Below, piece by piece: positions 47,122 through 55,481 of a stretch of DNA of 64,000 bases. Every line of letters begins with the position of its first letter. Within the stretch, counting starts at the first letter, position 1. This DNA comes from Holophagales bacterium (lineage in GTDB: Bacteria > Acidobacteriota > Thermoanaerobaculia > Multivoradales > JAGPDF01): positions 3,007,501-3,071,500 of the forward strand of contig CP064972.1 of the NCBI GenBank assembly GCA_016699405.1, read 5' to 3'. Below the pieces are notes generated by a model. It was not told where the DNA came from and made no database searches. It saw only the letters and a program-made list of their open reading frames with translations. Both the position numbers and the translations under genes were made by a program.

Positions 47122-47586
47122 ATGGCGACCATCCAGTCGGTGATGAAGATGCGCCTGCTCACCGCCGAGCCGCAGGAGTCGGTGGCGCTCGCCGTGCGCA
47201 AGATGCGCGATCTGAACCTCGGGGCGGTGCTCGTCGTCGCCGGCAGCCGGCTCGTCGGCATCTTCTCCGAGCGCGACCTGCTCCGCCGCGTGGTGGCGGA
47301 GGGGAAGGACCCGGCGCTCACCCCGATCGGCGCCGTGGCCACCGCCGACCCGGTCACCGTGCCAGCCAACACGGCGATCTCGCGTTGTGCCGAGCTGATC
47401 CGCGAGAAGGGGTTCCGGCACCTGCCAGTCGTCGATGGAGACGGGCGTCCAGTGGGGATTCTCTCGACGCGCGACTTCCTGCAGTTCTTCGTCGGCGAGC
47501 TCGAAGAGCTGATCGATCGCGAGCGCCGGGAGGCGCGGTTGGAGGAGCTGACCGACCCGTTCGACGCGGTGCCGGTCGAGCTCTGA
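47122..47586 (+). CDS. tandem CBS-domain protein
   Basis: A 154-aa protein consisting of one Bateman module. CBS1 (~8-62) has SVALAVRKMRDLNLGAVLVV and LVGIFSERDLLRRV. CBS2 (~72-130) has ISRCAELIREKGFRHLPVVD and PVGILSTRDFLQFF. A short acidic C-terminal helix follows. Such stand-alone modules sense adenine nucleotides. A GGGGAG site lies before the ATG. Its 3' end is 4 nt from the convergent M48 gene. Confidence 0.9.
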   Translation: MATIQSVMKMRLLTAEPQESVALAVRKMRDLNLGAVLVVAGSRLVGIFSERDLLRRVVAEGKDPALTPIGAVATADPVTVPANTAISRCAELIREKGFRHLPVVDGDGRPVGILSTRDFLQFFVGELEELIDRERREARLEELTDPFDAVPVEL

Positions 47587-47590
47587 CGGC

Positions 47591-49330
47591 TCAGCTCTCG
47601 ACCACGACCTTTTCGCGCAGCCGGTCGGCTGCCGGCGAGGTCGGGGCATAGGTGAGAATGCGCTGGATCCTCTCCAGCGCCTTGATGCTGTCGCCGATGC
47701 CCTGGTAGAGGACCACCTCTCCGTAGAGATTCATCGCCAGGACCTCGAGCCGGGTGCGCACGGCACCGGCATGCTCGCCCGTCGGAAAGCGGTGCAGGTA
47801 GGAGGCGCCGTCGGCGATGTCGCCGTAGGTCCCGGCGAGCGTCGTCAGGCGTTCGCGCGCCAGCGTCGCGAGCTCGACGTCGTCGGTCTGCTCGGCGAGC
47901 TCGCCGAGGGCGGCCACCTTGTCGAGGACCGGCACGAGTCGTCGCAGCCCGTTCGCCATCCGCCATGCCTGCTCGGATCCTGGCGGAGCGCTGCGCTGAG
48001 CAAGGAGGAACTTCTCGACCGCCTCAGGCTGTCTCCCCAGCCGGCTGTAGGCCTCGCCGAGCTTGCCGGCCACTTCACTGACCGGCTCCGCCTTCGGGTA
48101 GTTGGACAGGAACGTCTCGAGGAACGGCGTCTCATAGACGCCGCTCTTCCAGATCGCAAGGGCCTGCGGATAGAGCTCGGCGCGAACGCGATCGAGCTCG
48201 AGCCGCTCTTCCCGCAGCGTCGAGAGAAACGGGCTCTGCGGCGTCAGGCGCGCGACGATCTCGATCTGCCGGTCGTAGGCGGCGAGGAGCTTGCCGTAGT
48301 CGCGCGCCAGGGTGGAGCGGTCGAGCTCGCTGCGCCGCTGCTCGTGGAGCTTCTCGATCCGCAGCTTCTCGGCCTGATCCCCGAGCGGCCAGGCCTCGAG
48401 CGCCGCACGCTTCAGCGTCGTGGCGAGCTCCGGCTTGGGCGCACCGTTGAGGTAGCCGATCAGCTGGACCTGGTTCTCCTGGCGGAACGGCTCGTCAGGT
48501 TTCGGCTCCAAGCGCCGCAGCTCGGCACCGCGGGCGTTGGCCGCCAGAACGCGATCCTCGAAATAGGGGTGCGTGCGCCAGTAGCCGTATTCGTGCGACT
48601 GCGGCAGGCGCGAGCCGAGCTGCGCCATGAGCCGACGCGTGCCTTCGGGGTCGAATCCGGCCTGGGCGGCGATCCGTTGACCGACCTCGTCGGCCTCGTC
48701 CTCGAACTCGCGGCTGTAGCTGCGCAACAACAGCTCGCCGACGATCATGCTCGCCGCGTACGTCCCCTGGACCAGGTCGCCGGTCGAGCTCGTGGTGCGC
48801 TCGAGGCCGTAGGGGTCGGGGACCCGCGCCAGGGTGTTGCGGTCGGCGTTCTGATTGGCGTGGATCAGGACGCCCACCATCAACGCCTGGGAGAGGAGGT
48901 TGAGCAGCGTCGCCCGCCGTTGCATCCGCATGCCGTGGTCTTTGACCACGTGGCCGATCTCGTGGCCGAGGAGGGCGGCGAGGGCGTCGTCCGAGAGGCC
49001 GATCTCGAGCATGCCGCGAGTCACGAAGACCTGGCCGCCGGGCAGGGCGAAGGCGTTCGGCTCCGCCATGTCGATGAGATAGAAGCTGAAGGGGAACTTC
49101 GAGTACCCGGTCTCCCGCGCCACCCGGTAGCCGATGCGATTGACCCGTTCGAGCTCGACCTGGTTGTCCCACGCACCGTACTGGTCGAGCGCCTCCTGCG
49201 AGGCCTCGAGGCTCTTGAAGAACAGCTCCTGGAGTCGGTTCTCGGGGGGCTGCGCCTGGGCGGCGAGCGGGGCGGCGAGCGGGCCGACGAGGAGCGTCGA
49301 GAGGAGCAGGAAGGCGAGGGTCCGCTTCAT
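47591..49330 (-). CDS. M48-family metalloprotease with TPR-like C-terminus (BepA-like)
   Basis: A 579-aa periplasmic protein. Signal peptide 1-26 ends AAQAQ. The zinc motif HEIGH sits in LLGHEIGHVVKDHGMRMQ near residue 126, with the downstream Glu in YSREFEDEADEVG. The C-terminal ~300 residues are helical and TPR-like. The arrangement matches BepA-type proteases involved in outer-membrane protein quality control. TACACT lies 8 nt before the ATG at 49330, in line with the leaderless pattern. Divergent from the gene at 49389, with only 58 bp between them. Confidence 0.88.
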   Translation of the reverse strand: MKRTLAFLLLSTLLVGPLAAPLAAQAQPPENRLQELFFKSLEASQEALDQYGAWDNQVELERVNRIGYRVARETGYSKFPFSFYLIDMAEPNAFALPGGQVFVTRGMLEIGLSDDALAALLGHEIGHVVKDHGMRMQRRATLLNLLSQALMVGVLIHANQNADRNTLARVPDPYGLERTTSSTGDLVQGTYAASMIVGELLLRSYSREFEDEADEVGQRIAAQAGFDPEGTRRLMAQLGSRLPQSHEYGYWRTHPYFEDRVLAANARGAELRRLEPKPDEPFRQENQVQLIGYLNGAPKPELATTLKRAALEAWPLGDQAEKLRIEKLHEQRRSELDRSTLARDYGKLLAAYDRQIEIVARLTPQSPFLSTLREERLELDRVRAELYPQALAIWKSGVYETPFLETFLSNYPKAEPVSEVAGKLGEAYSRLGRQPEAVEKFLLAQRSAPPGSEQAWRMANGLRRLVPVLDKVAALGELAEQTDDVELATLARERLTTLAGTYGDIADGASYLHRFPTGEHAGAVRTRLEVLAMNLYGEVVLYQGIGDSIKALERIQRILTYAPTSPAADRLREKVVVES

Positions 49331-49338
49331 GCCGAGTC

Positions 49339-49380
49339 AGTGTAGCAGGAAGCGTGCCGGACCCTTTCCTGTGCTAGGTT
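49339..49380. promoter_or_regulatory. divergent leaderless -10 boxes between the M48 and PHA-system genes
   Basis: On the minus strand TACACT (49344-49339) ends 8 nt before the M48 ATG. On the plus strand TAGGTT (49375-49380) ends 8 nt before the ATG at 49389. Both promoters fit in a 58-bp gap. Confidence 0.45.
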
Positions 49381-49388
49381 TCGGCGCC

Positions 49389-49667
49389 ATGAGCGAGCTC
49401 GTCATCGAGGTAGAGACCGCCAAGTCGGCGATGGCGGAGATCCGGCCGGCACTCGACGCTGCCCTGCATCAGCACTTCCCGGGAGGAATGCTGCAGCGCC
49501 GCTGGGAAGAGGACGTCCTGCACCTTTGGGGCCCTGGCGCCCAGGCGACGGTGAAGCTGGTCGAGGGCCGGCTGATCGGTCGGGCAGAGCTCAGGCCCCC
49601 CGCCTCCCTCCTGCGTTCGGTCATCGAAGAGAAGGTCTCGGCGGCGCTGCGCGCCGTCGCCGGCTGA
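49389..49667 (+). CDS. polyhydroxyalkanoic acid system-like small protein
   Basis: A 92-aa protein resembling the PHA-granule-region family (PF09650). It has an N-terminal strand, a helix (AMAEIRPALDAALHQHF), then RWEEDVLHLWGPGAQATVKLVEGRLIGRAEL and a C-terminal helix (IEEKVSAALRAV). The family is poorly characterised but is often near PHA or fatty-acid genes, as here. Start follows a -10 box by 8 nt. Confidence 0.7.
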   Translation: MSELVIEVETAKSAMAEIRPALDAALHQHFPGGMLQRRWEEDVLHLWGPGAQATVKLVEGRLIGRAELRPPASLLRSVIEEKVSAALRAVAG

Positions 49668-49687
49668 GCGGTCGGTTCGGGGGCTCG

Positions 49688-50500
49688 GTGTCGCTCCCCG
49701 AGGACATCCTCGACCTCCTGCGCCGTCACGGCGAGCGCGGCGGTTTCGAACCCTGGCTGTTCGCTCCGGTAGGAGCCGACTGGCGTTGGTGGTCCTGGGC
49801 CGAGGTCGACGCCGGAGCGGCCCGTGTCGCCAAGCTTCTGGAGAACGTCGGTTTCGGCCGCGGGAATCTCGTCGGGCTGCCCGAGCCGGTGTTGCCGGGC
49901 ACCATCTGCGCCTTGCTCGGTGCGATCCGGGCTGGCATTCGTCCTGTGGCCAGCGCAGTCTGTCCGGCGAAGGTCCTCGAGGCCGCCGGGCTCATCGCCT
50001 CGCAGGTGCGCTTCTGCCTCGAGTTCGTGGCCGAACGACGCGAAAGCGGCCCGGCCGGCGAGCGGCGGGCCGCGGATTGGGAGGCGATCGCCGCGACGGC
50101 TCGGAGCGGCGGGGTGCGTCCGTCGATGGTGCGTTCCGGGTCGCCCTGGTCGGACGTCGATCTCGAACGGCTGGGCTGGTCGATTGCCGCCGATGCGGCA
50201 CTGCTCTTCGAGCCGGCGGTCGACGCTTTCGGCGCCAGTGTCCTGTGGGCCCGGCCGACCCACCTCGCCGAGTCGGGCGCGGTTCTCACGGAGCTCGCGG
50301 CTCGCCTGCGCGCCCTCGCCGGTGGGCGGCAGCCGGAGGCCAGGCTCCGGCGCCGGCTCGATCGACTCTCGCGCGTCTGGTGGTTCGACGCTCCGCCGGT
50401 CGAAGCCGCGAGCGCCCTCTTTGCCGGCTTGGGCGCTCGGGTCGAGCGCTGGCCCTTCGGCGTCGCGGTAGCGCCTTCCGGCCGGGCCTCCGGGAGCTAG
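49688..50500 (+). CDS. truncated AMP-binding (acyl-CoA synthetase-like) protein
   Basis: About 270 aa from a GTG at 49688. Residues ~25-100 resemble the N-terminal subdomain of adenylate-forming enzymes (WSWAEVDAGAARVAKLLENVGFGRGNLVGL, then ICALLGAIRAGIRPV). The ATP-binding P-loop (TSGTTG-like), the adenylate Asp and the C-terminal Lys domain are all absent. It is about half the length of an active synthetase, so it is probably inactive, a regulatory fragment or a divergent family. It ends 1 nt before the ATG at 50502 in an acyl-CoA gene cluster. Confidence 0.55.
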   Translation: MSLPEDILDLLRRHGERGGFEPWLFAPVGADWRWWSWAEVDAGAARVAKLLENVGFGRGNLVGLPEPVLPGTICALLGAIRAGIRPVASAVCPAKVLEAAGLIASQVRFCLEFVAERRESGPAGERRAADWEAIAATARSGGVRPSMVRSGSPWSDVDLERLGWSIAADAALLFEPAVDAFGASVLWARPTHLAESGAVLTELAARLRALAGGRQPEARLRRRLDRLSRVWWFDAPPVEAASALFAGLGARVERWPFGVAVAPSGRASGS

Positions 50501-50501
50501 G

Positions 50502-51971
50502 ATGTCTCGAAGCTCCGAGCCGGCGACGATGAACGCAAGCTCACCCGAACCCCCGGTGTCGTTGGCGCAGCCGCAGGGAGAGGAGCCTTCGGCGCAGGAG
50601 GAGATCTCGGGACGCGCCGACACGGTTCGCACCCGCGCCACGGCGGCGCCGGCAGTCGCGCCGACCCGTCGCCAGAAGCTCCGCGGGAGCTCCGGCCGAG
50701 TGGCGATCCTCGACGGCTGCCGCACGCCGTTCTGCCGGGCAGGGGGCGAGCTCTGCGAGATGGAGGCGGTCGATCTCGCCGGAGTGGCTGCCGCCGAGCT
50801 CGTCACGCGCAGCGGCATCGACCCGTCGGAGCTCGACCTGTCGGTCTTCGGGGTCGTCGTGCCGTCGCAGCAGACGCCGAACCTCGGTCGGGAGGTGGTC
50901 TTCCGCGCTTCGTTGCCGATGTCGCTGCCCGGCACGACGGTCAATCTGGCGTGTGCGTCGGCCAACCGCGCCATCGTGTCGGTGGCCGAAGCGATCCTCC
51001 TCGGCGAGGCGGAGGTGGGGCTCGCCGGAGGGGCGGAGTCGCTTTCGAATGTCCCCCTGCAGTTCCGGCGCCAGGCCGCGCGGCGTTTCGTCGCCCTCTC
51101 CAGGGCACGCTCGGCTGCCGAGCGGCTGGCGATCGGTGCGCGATTCCGGCTGCGGGACTTCGCGCCGGTCCCCCCGGCCATTGCCGAGTACGCCACCGGC
51201 CTCTCGATGGGAGAGGCCTGCGAGAAGATGGCCAAAGAGAACGCCATCTCGCGCCGTGCCCAGGACGAGATCGCCCTGCTCTCCCACCAGCGCGCGGCGG
51301 CAGCGCAGGCCGAAGGTCGGTTCGCGGGACAGATCGTCGCCACCTTTCCTCCGCCGACCTACGATCGCGCCGTTCTCTCCGACCGCGGGGTGCGTCCCGA
51401 CACGACGGCCGAAGCGCTTGCCGCGCTGCGTCCGGCCTTCGATCGGCGCTTTGGCACGCTGACGGCGGGCAACTCCAGCCCGCTCACCGATGGCGGATCG
51501 GCCGTTCTGCTCGCCAGCGAGAAGAAGGCGAAGGCGCTCGGGATCGCGCCGCTCGGTTTCATTCGCTCCTACGCGTTCGCCGCCGTGGATCCGGGGGGGC
51601 AGCTCCTCCAGGGTCCGGCCTACGCCGTACCGCTCGCGCTCGATCGCGCCGGGCTGACGCTCGCCGACATCGACCTCGTCGAGATGCACGAAGCCTTCGC
51701 CGCCCAGGTGCTGTCGAACCTCAAGGCCTTCGCTTCACCGCGCTTCGCCCGGGAGGAGCTCGGGCGGAGCGCCCCGCTCGGCGAGCTCGACCTCGAACGC
51801 GTCAACGTCAACGGCGGATCGATCGCCCTCGGCCATCCGTTCGGTGCGACCGGCGGGCGGCTGACGATCCAGCTCCTCGCCGAGCTCAAGCGGCGGAACC
51901 TCCAGCTCGGTCTGCTCACCGTTTGCGCCGCAGGCGGGCACGGCTTCGCCATGGTGGTCGAGCGCGCATGA
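50502..51971 (+). CDS. acetyl-CoA acyltransferase (thiolase, FadI-like)
   Basis: About 489 aa; the thiolase core begins around residue 65 after a Pro/Ala-rich extension, so the true start may be the ATG at 50529. Core motifs are the nucleophile Cys in NLACASANRAI (about 150), the GGAESLSN loop, the catalytic His in EMHEAFAAQ (about 395), NVNGGSIALGHPFGATGGR, and the second Cys in CAAGGHGFAMV (about 475). It performs the thiolytic step of beta-oxidation. It partners with the FadJ-like protein two genes downstream. Confidence 0.92.
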   Translation: MSRSSEPATMNASSPEPPVSLAQPQGEEPSAQEEISGRADTVRTRATAAPAVAPTRRQKLRGSSGRVAILDGCRTPFCRAGGELCEMEAVDLAGVAAAELVTRSGIDPSELDLSVFGVVVPSQQTPNLGREVVFRASLPMSLPGTTVNLACASANRAIVSVAEAILLGEAEVGLAGGAESLSNVPLQFRRQAARRFVALSRARSAAERLAIGARFRLRDFAPVPPAIAEYATGLSMGEACEKMAKENAISRRAQDEIALLSHQRAAAAQAEGRFAGQIVATFPPPTYDRAVLSDRGVRPDTTAEALAALRPAFDRRFGTLTAGNSSPLTDGGSAVLLASEKKAKALGIAPLGFIRSYAFAAVDPGGQLLQGPAYAVPLALDRAGLTLADIDLVEMHEAFAAQVLSNLKAFASPRFAREELGRSAPLGELDLERVNVNGGSIALGHPFGATGGRLTIQLLAELKRRNLQLGLLTVCAAGGHGFAMVVERA

Positions 51972-53149
51972 GCGCCGCGCCGCTCGCGGGTCTTCTGGTC
52001 GTCGACCTCTCCCGGCACCTGCCGGGACCGCTGGTCGCCCGGCTGCTCGCCGACCTCGGTGCGCGGGTCGTCAAGATCGAGGAGCCGGAGCTCGGTGACC
52101 CGGTGCGCCAGGCCCCGCCGGCGCGGCAGGGTCGTTCGCTGCTCGCCACCGAGCTGCTCGGCGGCGTCGAAAGCGCGGCGGCCGACCTCAAGCGACCGGG
52201 AGGACGCGACCTCCTCGCCCGTCTGCTCGAACGGGCCGACGTGCTGCTCGAGAGCTTCCGACCGGGCACCCTCGCCCGGCTCGGGTTCCCACTCGACGAG
52301 CTGCGGCGGCGCCATCCGCGGCTGGTGGTCTGTTCGATCTCCGGCTTCGGACAGGACGGCCCGGCGGCGGGTCGTGCCGGACACGACCTGACCTACCAGG
52401 CCGTCGCCGGCACGCTGGCCTCGCCGATGTCGATGCCCGGTATCCCGGCGGCCGATCTGCTCGGCGCCTGGAGCGCGGTCTCGTCGGTGCTGGCGGCTCT
52501 CGTCGCGCGCGAGCGGGGCGGCGAGGGCAGCGCCATCGACGCGAGCCTGCTCGACGGTGCGGTGCACGGCAACCTCGTCCAGTGGGCCGCGGCGGCGGGC
52601 GGCGCCGAGTCGGTCGCCGGTGACCTCACCGGTGCGCTGCCCTGCTACAACCTCTACCGCTCCCGCGACGGCCGTGGCGTGGCGCTCGCCCTGCTCGAGC
52701 CGAAATTCTGGAAGCGTTTCTGCGCCCTCACTGGCCGGCGCGACCTGCGTCGGGTGCAGTACGACAAGAGCCCGATCGCGCGGCGCCGCGTCGCCGAGCT
52801 CATCGGCTCGCGGAACGCGGCCGACTGGCAGGCGCTGTTCGTCGCCGACGATCTGCCGGCGGAGGTCGTGCGCTCGCCGGTCGAGGCGCTCGCCGATCCG
52901 CAGGTCGTCGCCCGCGGCGTCGTGGCGAATGGTGCCGACGGTCTGCCGCGACCGGCCTTTCCGGCGCGATTCGACGGCGAACGGCCGCCACGATGCGGCG
53001 ACCTGCCGGCGCTCGGTGCCGACACGCGACGGCTGCTCGCCGAGCTCGGCTCGCCGCTCGCCGGAGCCTCGCATCTCGCACGCCGACGGGCGGGAGTAGC
53101 ACCTCGCTGGAGCTGGAGGAGCCTGCGATGGCGGCTGGGATCCGGCTAG
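51968..53149 (+). CDS. CoA-transferase family III / alpha-methylacyl-CoA racemase-like
   Basis: A 393-aa protein with LVVDLSRHLPGPLVARLLADLGARVVKIEEPELGDPVRQAPP at the N-terminus, then FGQDGP. GHDLTYQAVAGTL follows (His equivalent to the racemase base), then GSAIDASLLDGAV (Asp equivalent). This combination favours alpha-methylacyl-CoA racemase over formyl-CoA transferase. It would let branched acyl-CoAs enter beta-oxidation. The ATG at 51968 overlaps the thiolase stop; its own stop overlaps the next gene by 22 nt. Confidence 0.85.
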   Translation: MSAAPLAGLLVVDLSRHLPGPLVARLLADLGARVVKIEEPELGDPVRQAPPARQGRSLLATELLGGVESAAADLKRPGGRDLLARLLERADVLLESFRPGTLARLGFPLDELRRRHPRLVVCSISGFGQDGPAAGRAGHDLTYQAVAGTLASPMSMPGIPAADLLGAWSAVSSVLAALVARERGGEGSAIDASLLDGAVHGNLVQWAAAAGGAESVAGDLTGALPCYNLYRSRDGRGVALALLEPKFWKRFCALTGRRDLRRVQYDKSPIARRRVAELIGSRNAADWQALFVADDLPAEVVRSPVEALADPQVVARGVVANGADGLPRPAFPARFDGERPPRCGDLPALGADTRRLLAELGSPLAGASHLARRRAGVAPRWSWRSLRWRLGSG

Positions 53150-55245
53150 AGCGGCGCGACGAGCTCGCCGTCGTCACCTTCGACTCGCCCGGCAAGCGGG
53201 TCAACACCCTGGGCACGGCGGCGATCCACGAGCTCGAACGACTGCTCGACCTGCTCGAGTCGGACCGCGACCTCCGGGGCGTCGTGCTGCTCTCGGCCAA
53301 GCCCACGATCTTTCTTGCCGGCGCCGACCTCGACGAGCTCGACGAGATCGACTCGGCGCAACAGGCGAGCACCTGGGTTGAACGCGGCCAGCAGGTCCTC
53401 CGGCGGTTCGAGGACCTCGCGGTGCCGAGCGTCGCGGCCATTCACGGCGCAGCCCTCGGTGGCGGTCTCGAGGTCGCCCTCGCCTGCACCTGGCGGGTGG
53501 CGACGGACGACCCGGCGACGGTGCTCGGTCTGCCGGAGGTGCAGCTCGGGCTGCTTCCCGCGCTCGGCGGCACCCATCGGCTGCCGCGGCTCGTCGGGCT
53601 CGAGCGGGGACTCGACCTGCTGCTCTCCGGGCGACGGCTCGCCCCTCGCGAGGCCCTGCGGATCGGGTTGGTGGACGACGTCGTGCCGCCGGCGGCGTTG
53701 TTCGCGGCGGCGACGCGCCGTCTTGCGGCCGGTCGCCGCCCGCGCCGTACCAGAGGCTGGCGCGAGCTTCTGTTGGCGGGCTATCCCCTCGGACGGCGGT
53801 TCGTCTTCGCCGCCGCGGCGGCGCGGGCCGAGCGCCAGACCGGTGGGTTCTACCCGGCGCCACGGGCGATCCTCGCCGCGGCCCAGGCGGGTGCGAAGGG
53901 CGGGCGTGGCGCCGGCGAGGCCGTCGAGGCTGCGCGCTTCGGGGAGCTCGCGACCGGACCGGTGTCCCGCCGGCTGATCGAGATCTTCCGCGCCACGCGT
54001 GAGCTTGCCGCCGCGGAGGAGACGGCCGAAGACGTCGCTCGTCCAGCGCCGGTCGAGCTCGTCGGCGTCCTCGGCGCCGGCTTCATGGGCTCGGGGATCG
54101 CTGCCGCGGCGGCGCGCGCGGGATGCCGCGTGCGCTTGCTCGACAGCTCGCCCGAAGCGCTCGGGCGAGGCTACGGATTCTGCGCCGAGCGCTTCGCCGA
54201 GCTCGCGCGGCGCCGGCGCTGGCGGCAAGAGGAGGCCCGCGCCGCCCTGAATCGCATCGCGCCGACGCTCGCGCTCGAGGGCTTCCGCCGCGTCGACCTG
54301 GTCGTCGAGGCGGTGGTAGAGGATCTCGACGTCAAGCGCGAGCTGCTGGTTCGCGTGGAACGCCAGCTCGCCCCCGAGGCGATTCTCGCCTCGAACACGT
54401 CGACCCTGCCGATCGGGGAGCTGGCGCTCGGACTGCGGCATCCCGAGCGCGTCCTCGGCCTGCACTTCTTCTCGCCCGTCCACCGCATGCCGCTCGTCGA
54501 GATCGTGCGCCATGCGGCGACGAGCGAAGCCGCGATCGAACGGGCCCGCTCCTTCGTCCTGGCGCTCGGCAAGACGCCGGTCGTCGTCCGCGACGGTCCC
54601 GGCTTCTACACCACGCGGATCCTGGCGCCCTACCTTGCCGAGGCCGGCCGGCTGCTTCTCTCCGGTGCGGAGGCCGAAGCGATCGACGCGGCCGGCCGCG
54701 CCGCCGGCTTTCCGGTGGGGCCGCTCACGCTCCTCGACGAAGTCGGTATCGACGTCGCCGGTCGAGCCGCGCGCACCCTTGCGGCCGCGTTCGGATCCCG
54801 CATGCCGTTCCCCGAGCCGTTCGCCCGTCTCGTCGAGTCGGGGCGGATCGGCCGCAAGAGCCGGCGGGGGTTCTACGACTACCGCGGACGGCGCAAACGC
54901 CCCGATCGCACGATCGCGCATCTCGTCGGCGTGCTGCCGGAGCGTGGGGCGGGCTCGCTGCCGCGCGCCGAGCTGGCCGACCGGTTGCTCTTCGCCATGG
55001 TGGCCGAAGCGACGCGCTGCCTCGAAGAGTCGATCGTGCGCTGCCCGCGCGACGGCGACCTTGCGGCGGTGCTCGGGTTGGGGTTCCCGCCCTTCCTCGG
55101 CGGGCCGTTCCGCCTGCTCGACAGCCTCGGGGCGAGCGAAGCCATCCGCCGGTTCGAGCGCCTCGTCGCCGTGGCTGGCCCGGCCTTCGAGCCCCCCGAT
55201 CTGCTGCGCGAGATGGCGGCGAGCGGTCGGCGCTTCTACGACTGA
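53128..55245 (+). CDS. multifunctional enoyl-CoA hydratase / 3-hydroxyacyl-CoA dehydrogenase (FadJ-like)
   Basis: A 705-aa alpha-subunit. The crotonase domain (1-~190) has the two catalytic Glu (HGAALGGGLE and LPEVQLGLLPALGG) and the LAGADLDEL oxyanion-hole region. The dehydrogenase (~305-600) has the NAD motif GVLGAGFMGSG, SNTSTLPI and the catalytic His in HFFSPVHRMPLVEIV. The C-terminal domain is in place. A GGAGGA site precedes the ATG at 53128. With the thiolase and racemase it completes a beta-oxidation operon. Confidence 0.93.
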   Translation: MAAGIRLERRDELAVVTFDSPGKRVNTLGTAAIHELERLLDLLESDRDLRGVVLLSAKPTIFLAGADLDELDEIDSAQQASTWVERGQQVLRRFEDLAVPSVAAIHGAALGGGLEVALACTWRVATDDPATVLGLPEVQLGLLPALGGTHRLPRLVGLERGLDLLLSGRRLAPREALRIGLVDDVVPPAALFAAATRRLAAGRRPRRTRGWRELLLAGYPLGRRFVFAAAAARAERQTGGFYPAPRAILAAAQAGAKGGRGAGEAVEAARFGELATGPVSRRLIEIFRATRELAAAEETAEDVARPAPVELVGVLGAGFMGSGIAAAAARAGCRVRLLDSSPEALGRGYGFCAERFAELARRRRWRQEEARAALNRIAPTLALEGFRRVDLVVEAVVEDLDVKRELLVRVERQLAPEAILASNTSTLPIGELALGLRHPERVLGLHFFSPVHRMPLVEIVRHAATSEAAIERARSFVLALGKTPVVVRDGPGFYTTRILAPYLAEAGRLLLSGAEAEAIDAAGRAAGFPVGPLTLLDEVGIDVAGRAARTLAAAFGSRMPFPEPFARLVESGRIGRKSRRGFYDYRGRRKRPDRTIAHLVGVLPERGAGSLPRAELADRLLFAMVAEATRCLEESIVRCPRDGDLAAVLGLGFPPFLGGPFRLLDSLGASEAIRRFERLVAVAGPAFEPPDLLREMAASGRRFYD

Positions 55246-55286
55246 ATCCCTGGGCACGAGCGAGCGATGCGGATTCGCCGGCTGAG

Positions 55287-55470
55287 CTAGCCCGCATTTC
55301 TCACCCCGCTCCTGCTGCGGCGCCGCATCTGGCCGCGTCTGCAGCGTTGCGCTCGGTCGGCCGGCTCGACGTACTGCCCAGTACGCCTGCGCCGGCCTCG
55401 GTCGCGGCGCCTTGCAGCCACAGCCATCTGCGCCGCCTCGCGACGGAATGGGGTGAGAAATCCGGGCTAG
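55287..55470. repeat. 184-bp near-palindromic element (MITE/REP-like)
   Basis: The ends are 21-bp inverted repeats with one mismatch (55287-55307 and 55450-55470), each containing a CTAGCCCG.ATTTCTCACC core. The interior is also largely self-complementary, with nested GGCCGGC/GCCGGCC and GTACT/AGTAC arms around the centre near 55375. The whole piece could fold as one long hairpin. No ORF lies inside. It is in the gap between the fadJ-like gene and the M14 gene; its right end supplies CTAG to the M14 -10 box. Confidence 0.75.
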
Positions 55471-55473
55471 AGT
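55468..55473 (+). promoter_or_regulatory. -10 box for the M14 peptidase gene
   Basis: TAGAGT ends 8 nt before the ATG at 55482. The first three bases come from the end of the palindromic element. Confidence 0.4.
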
Positions 55474-55481
55474 CGCCGGTC

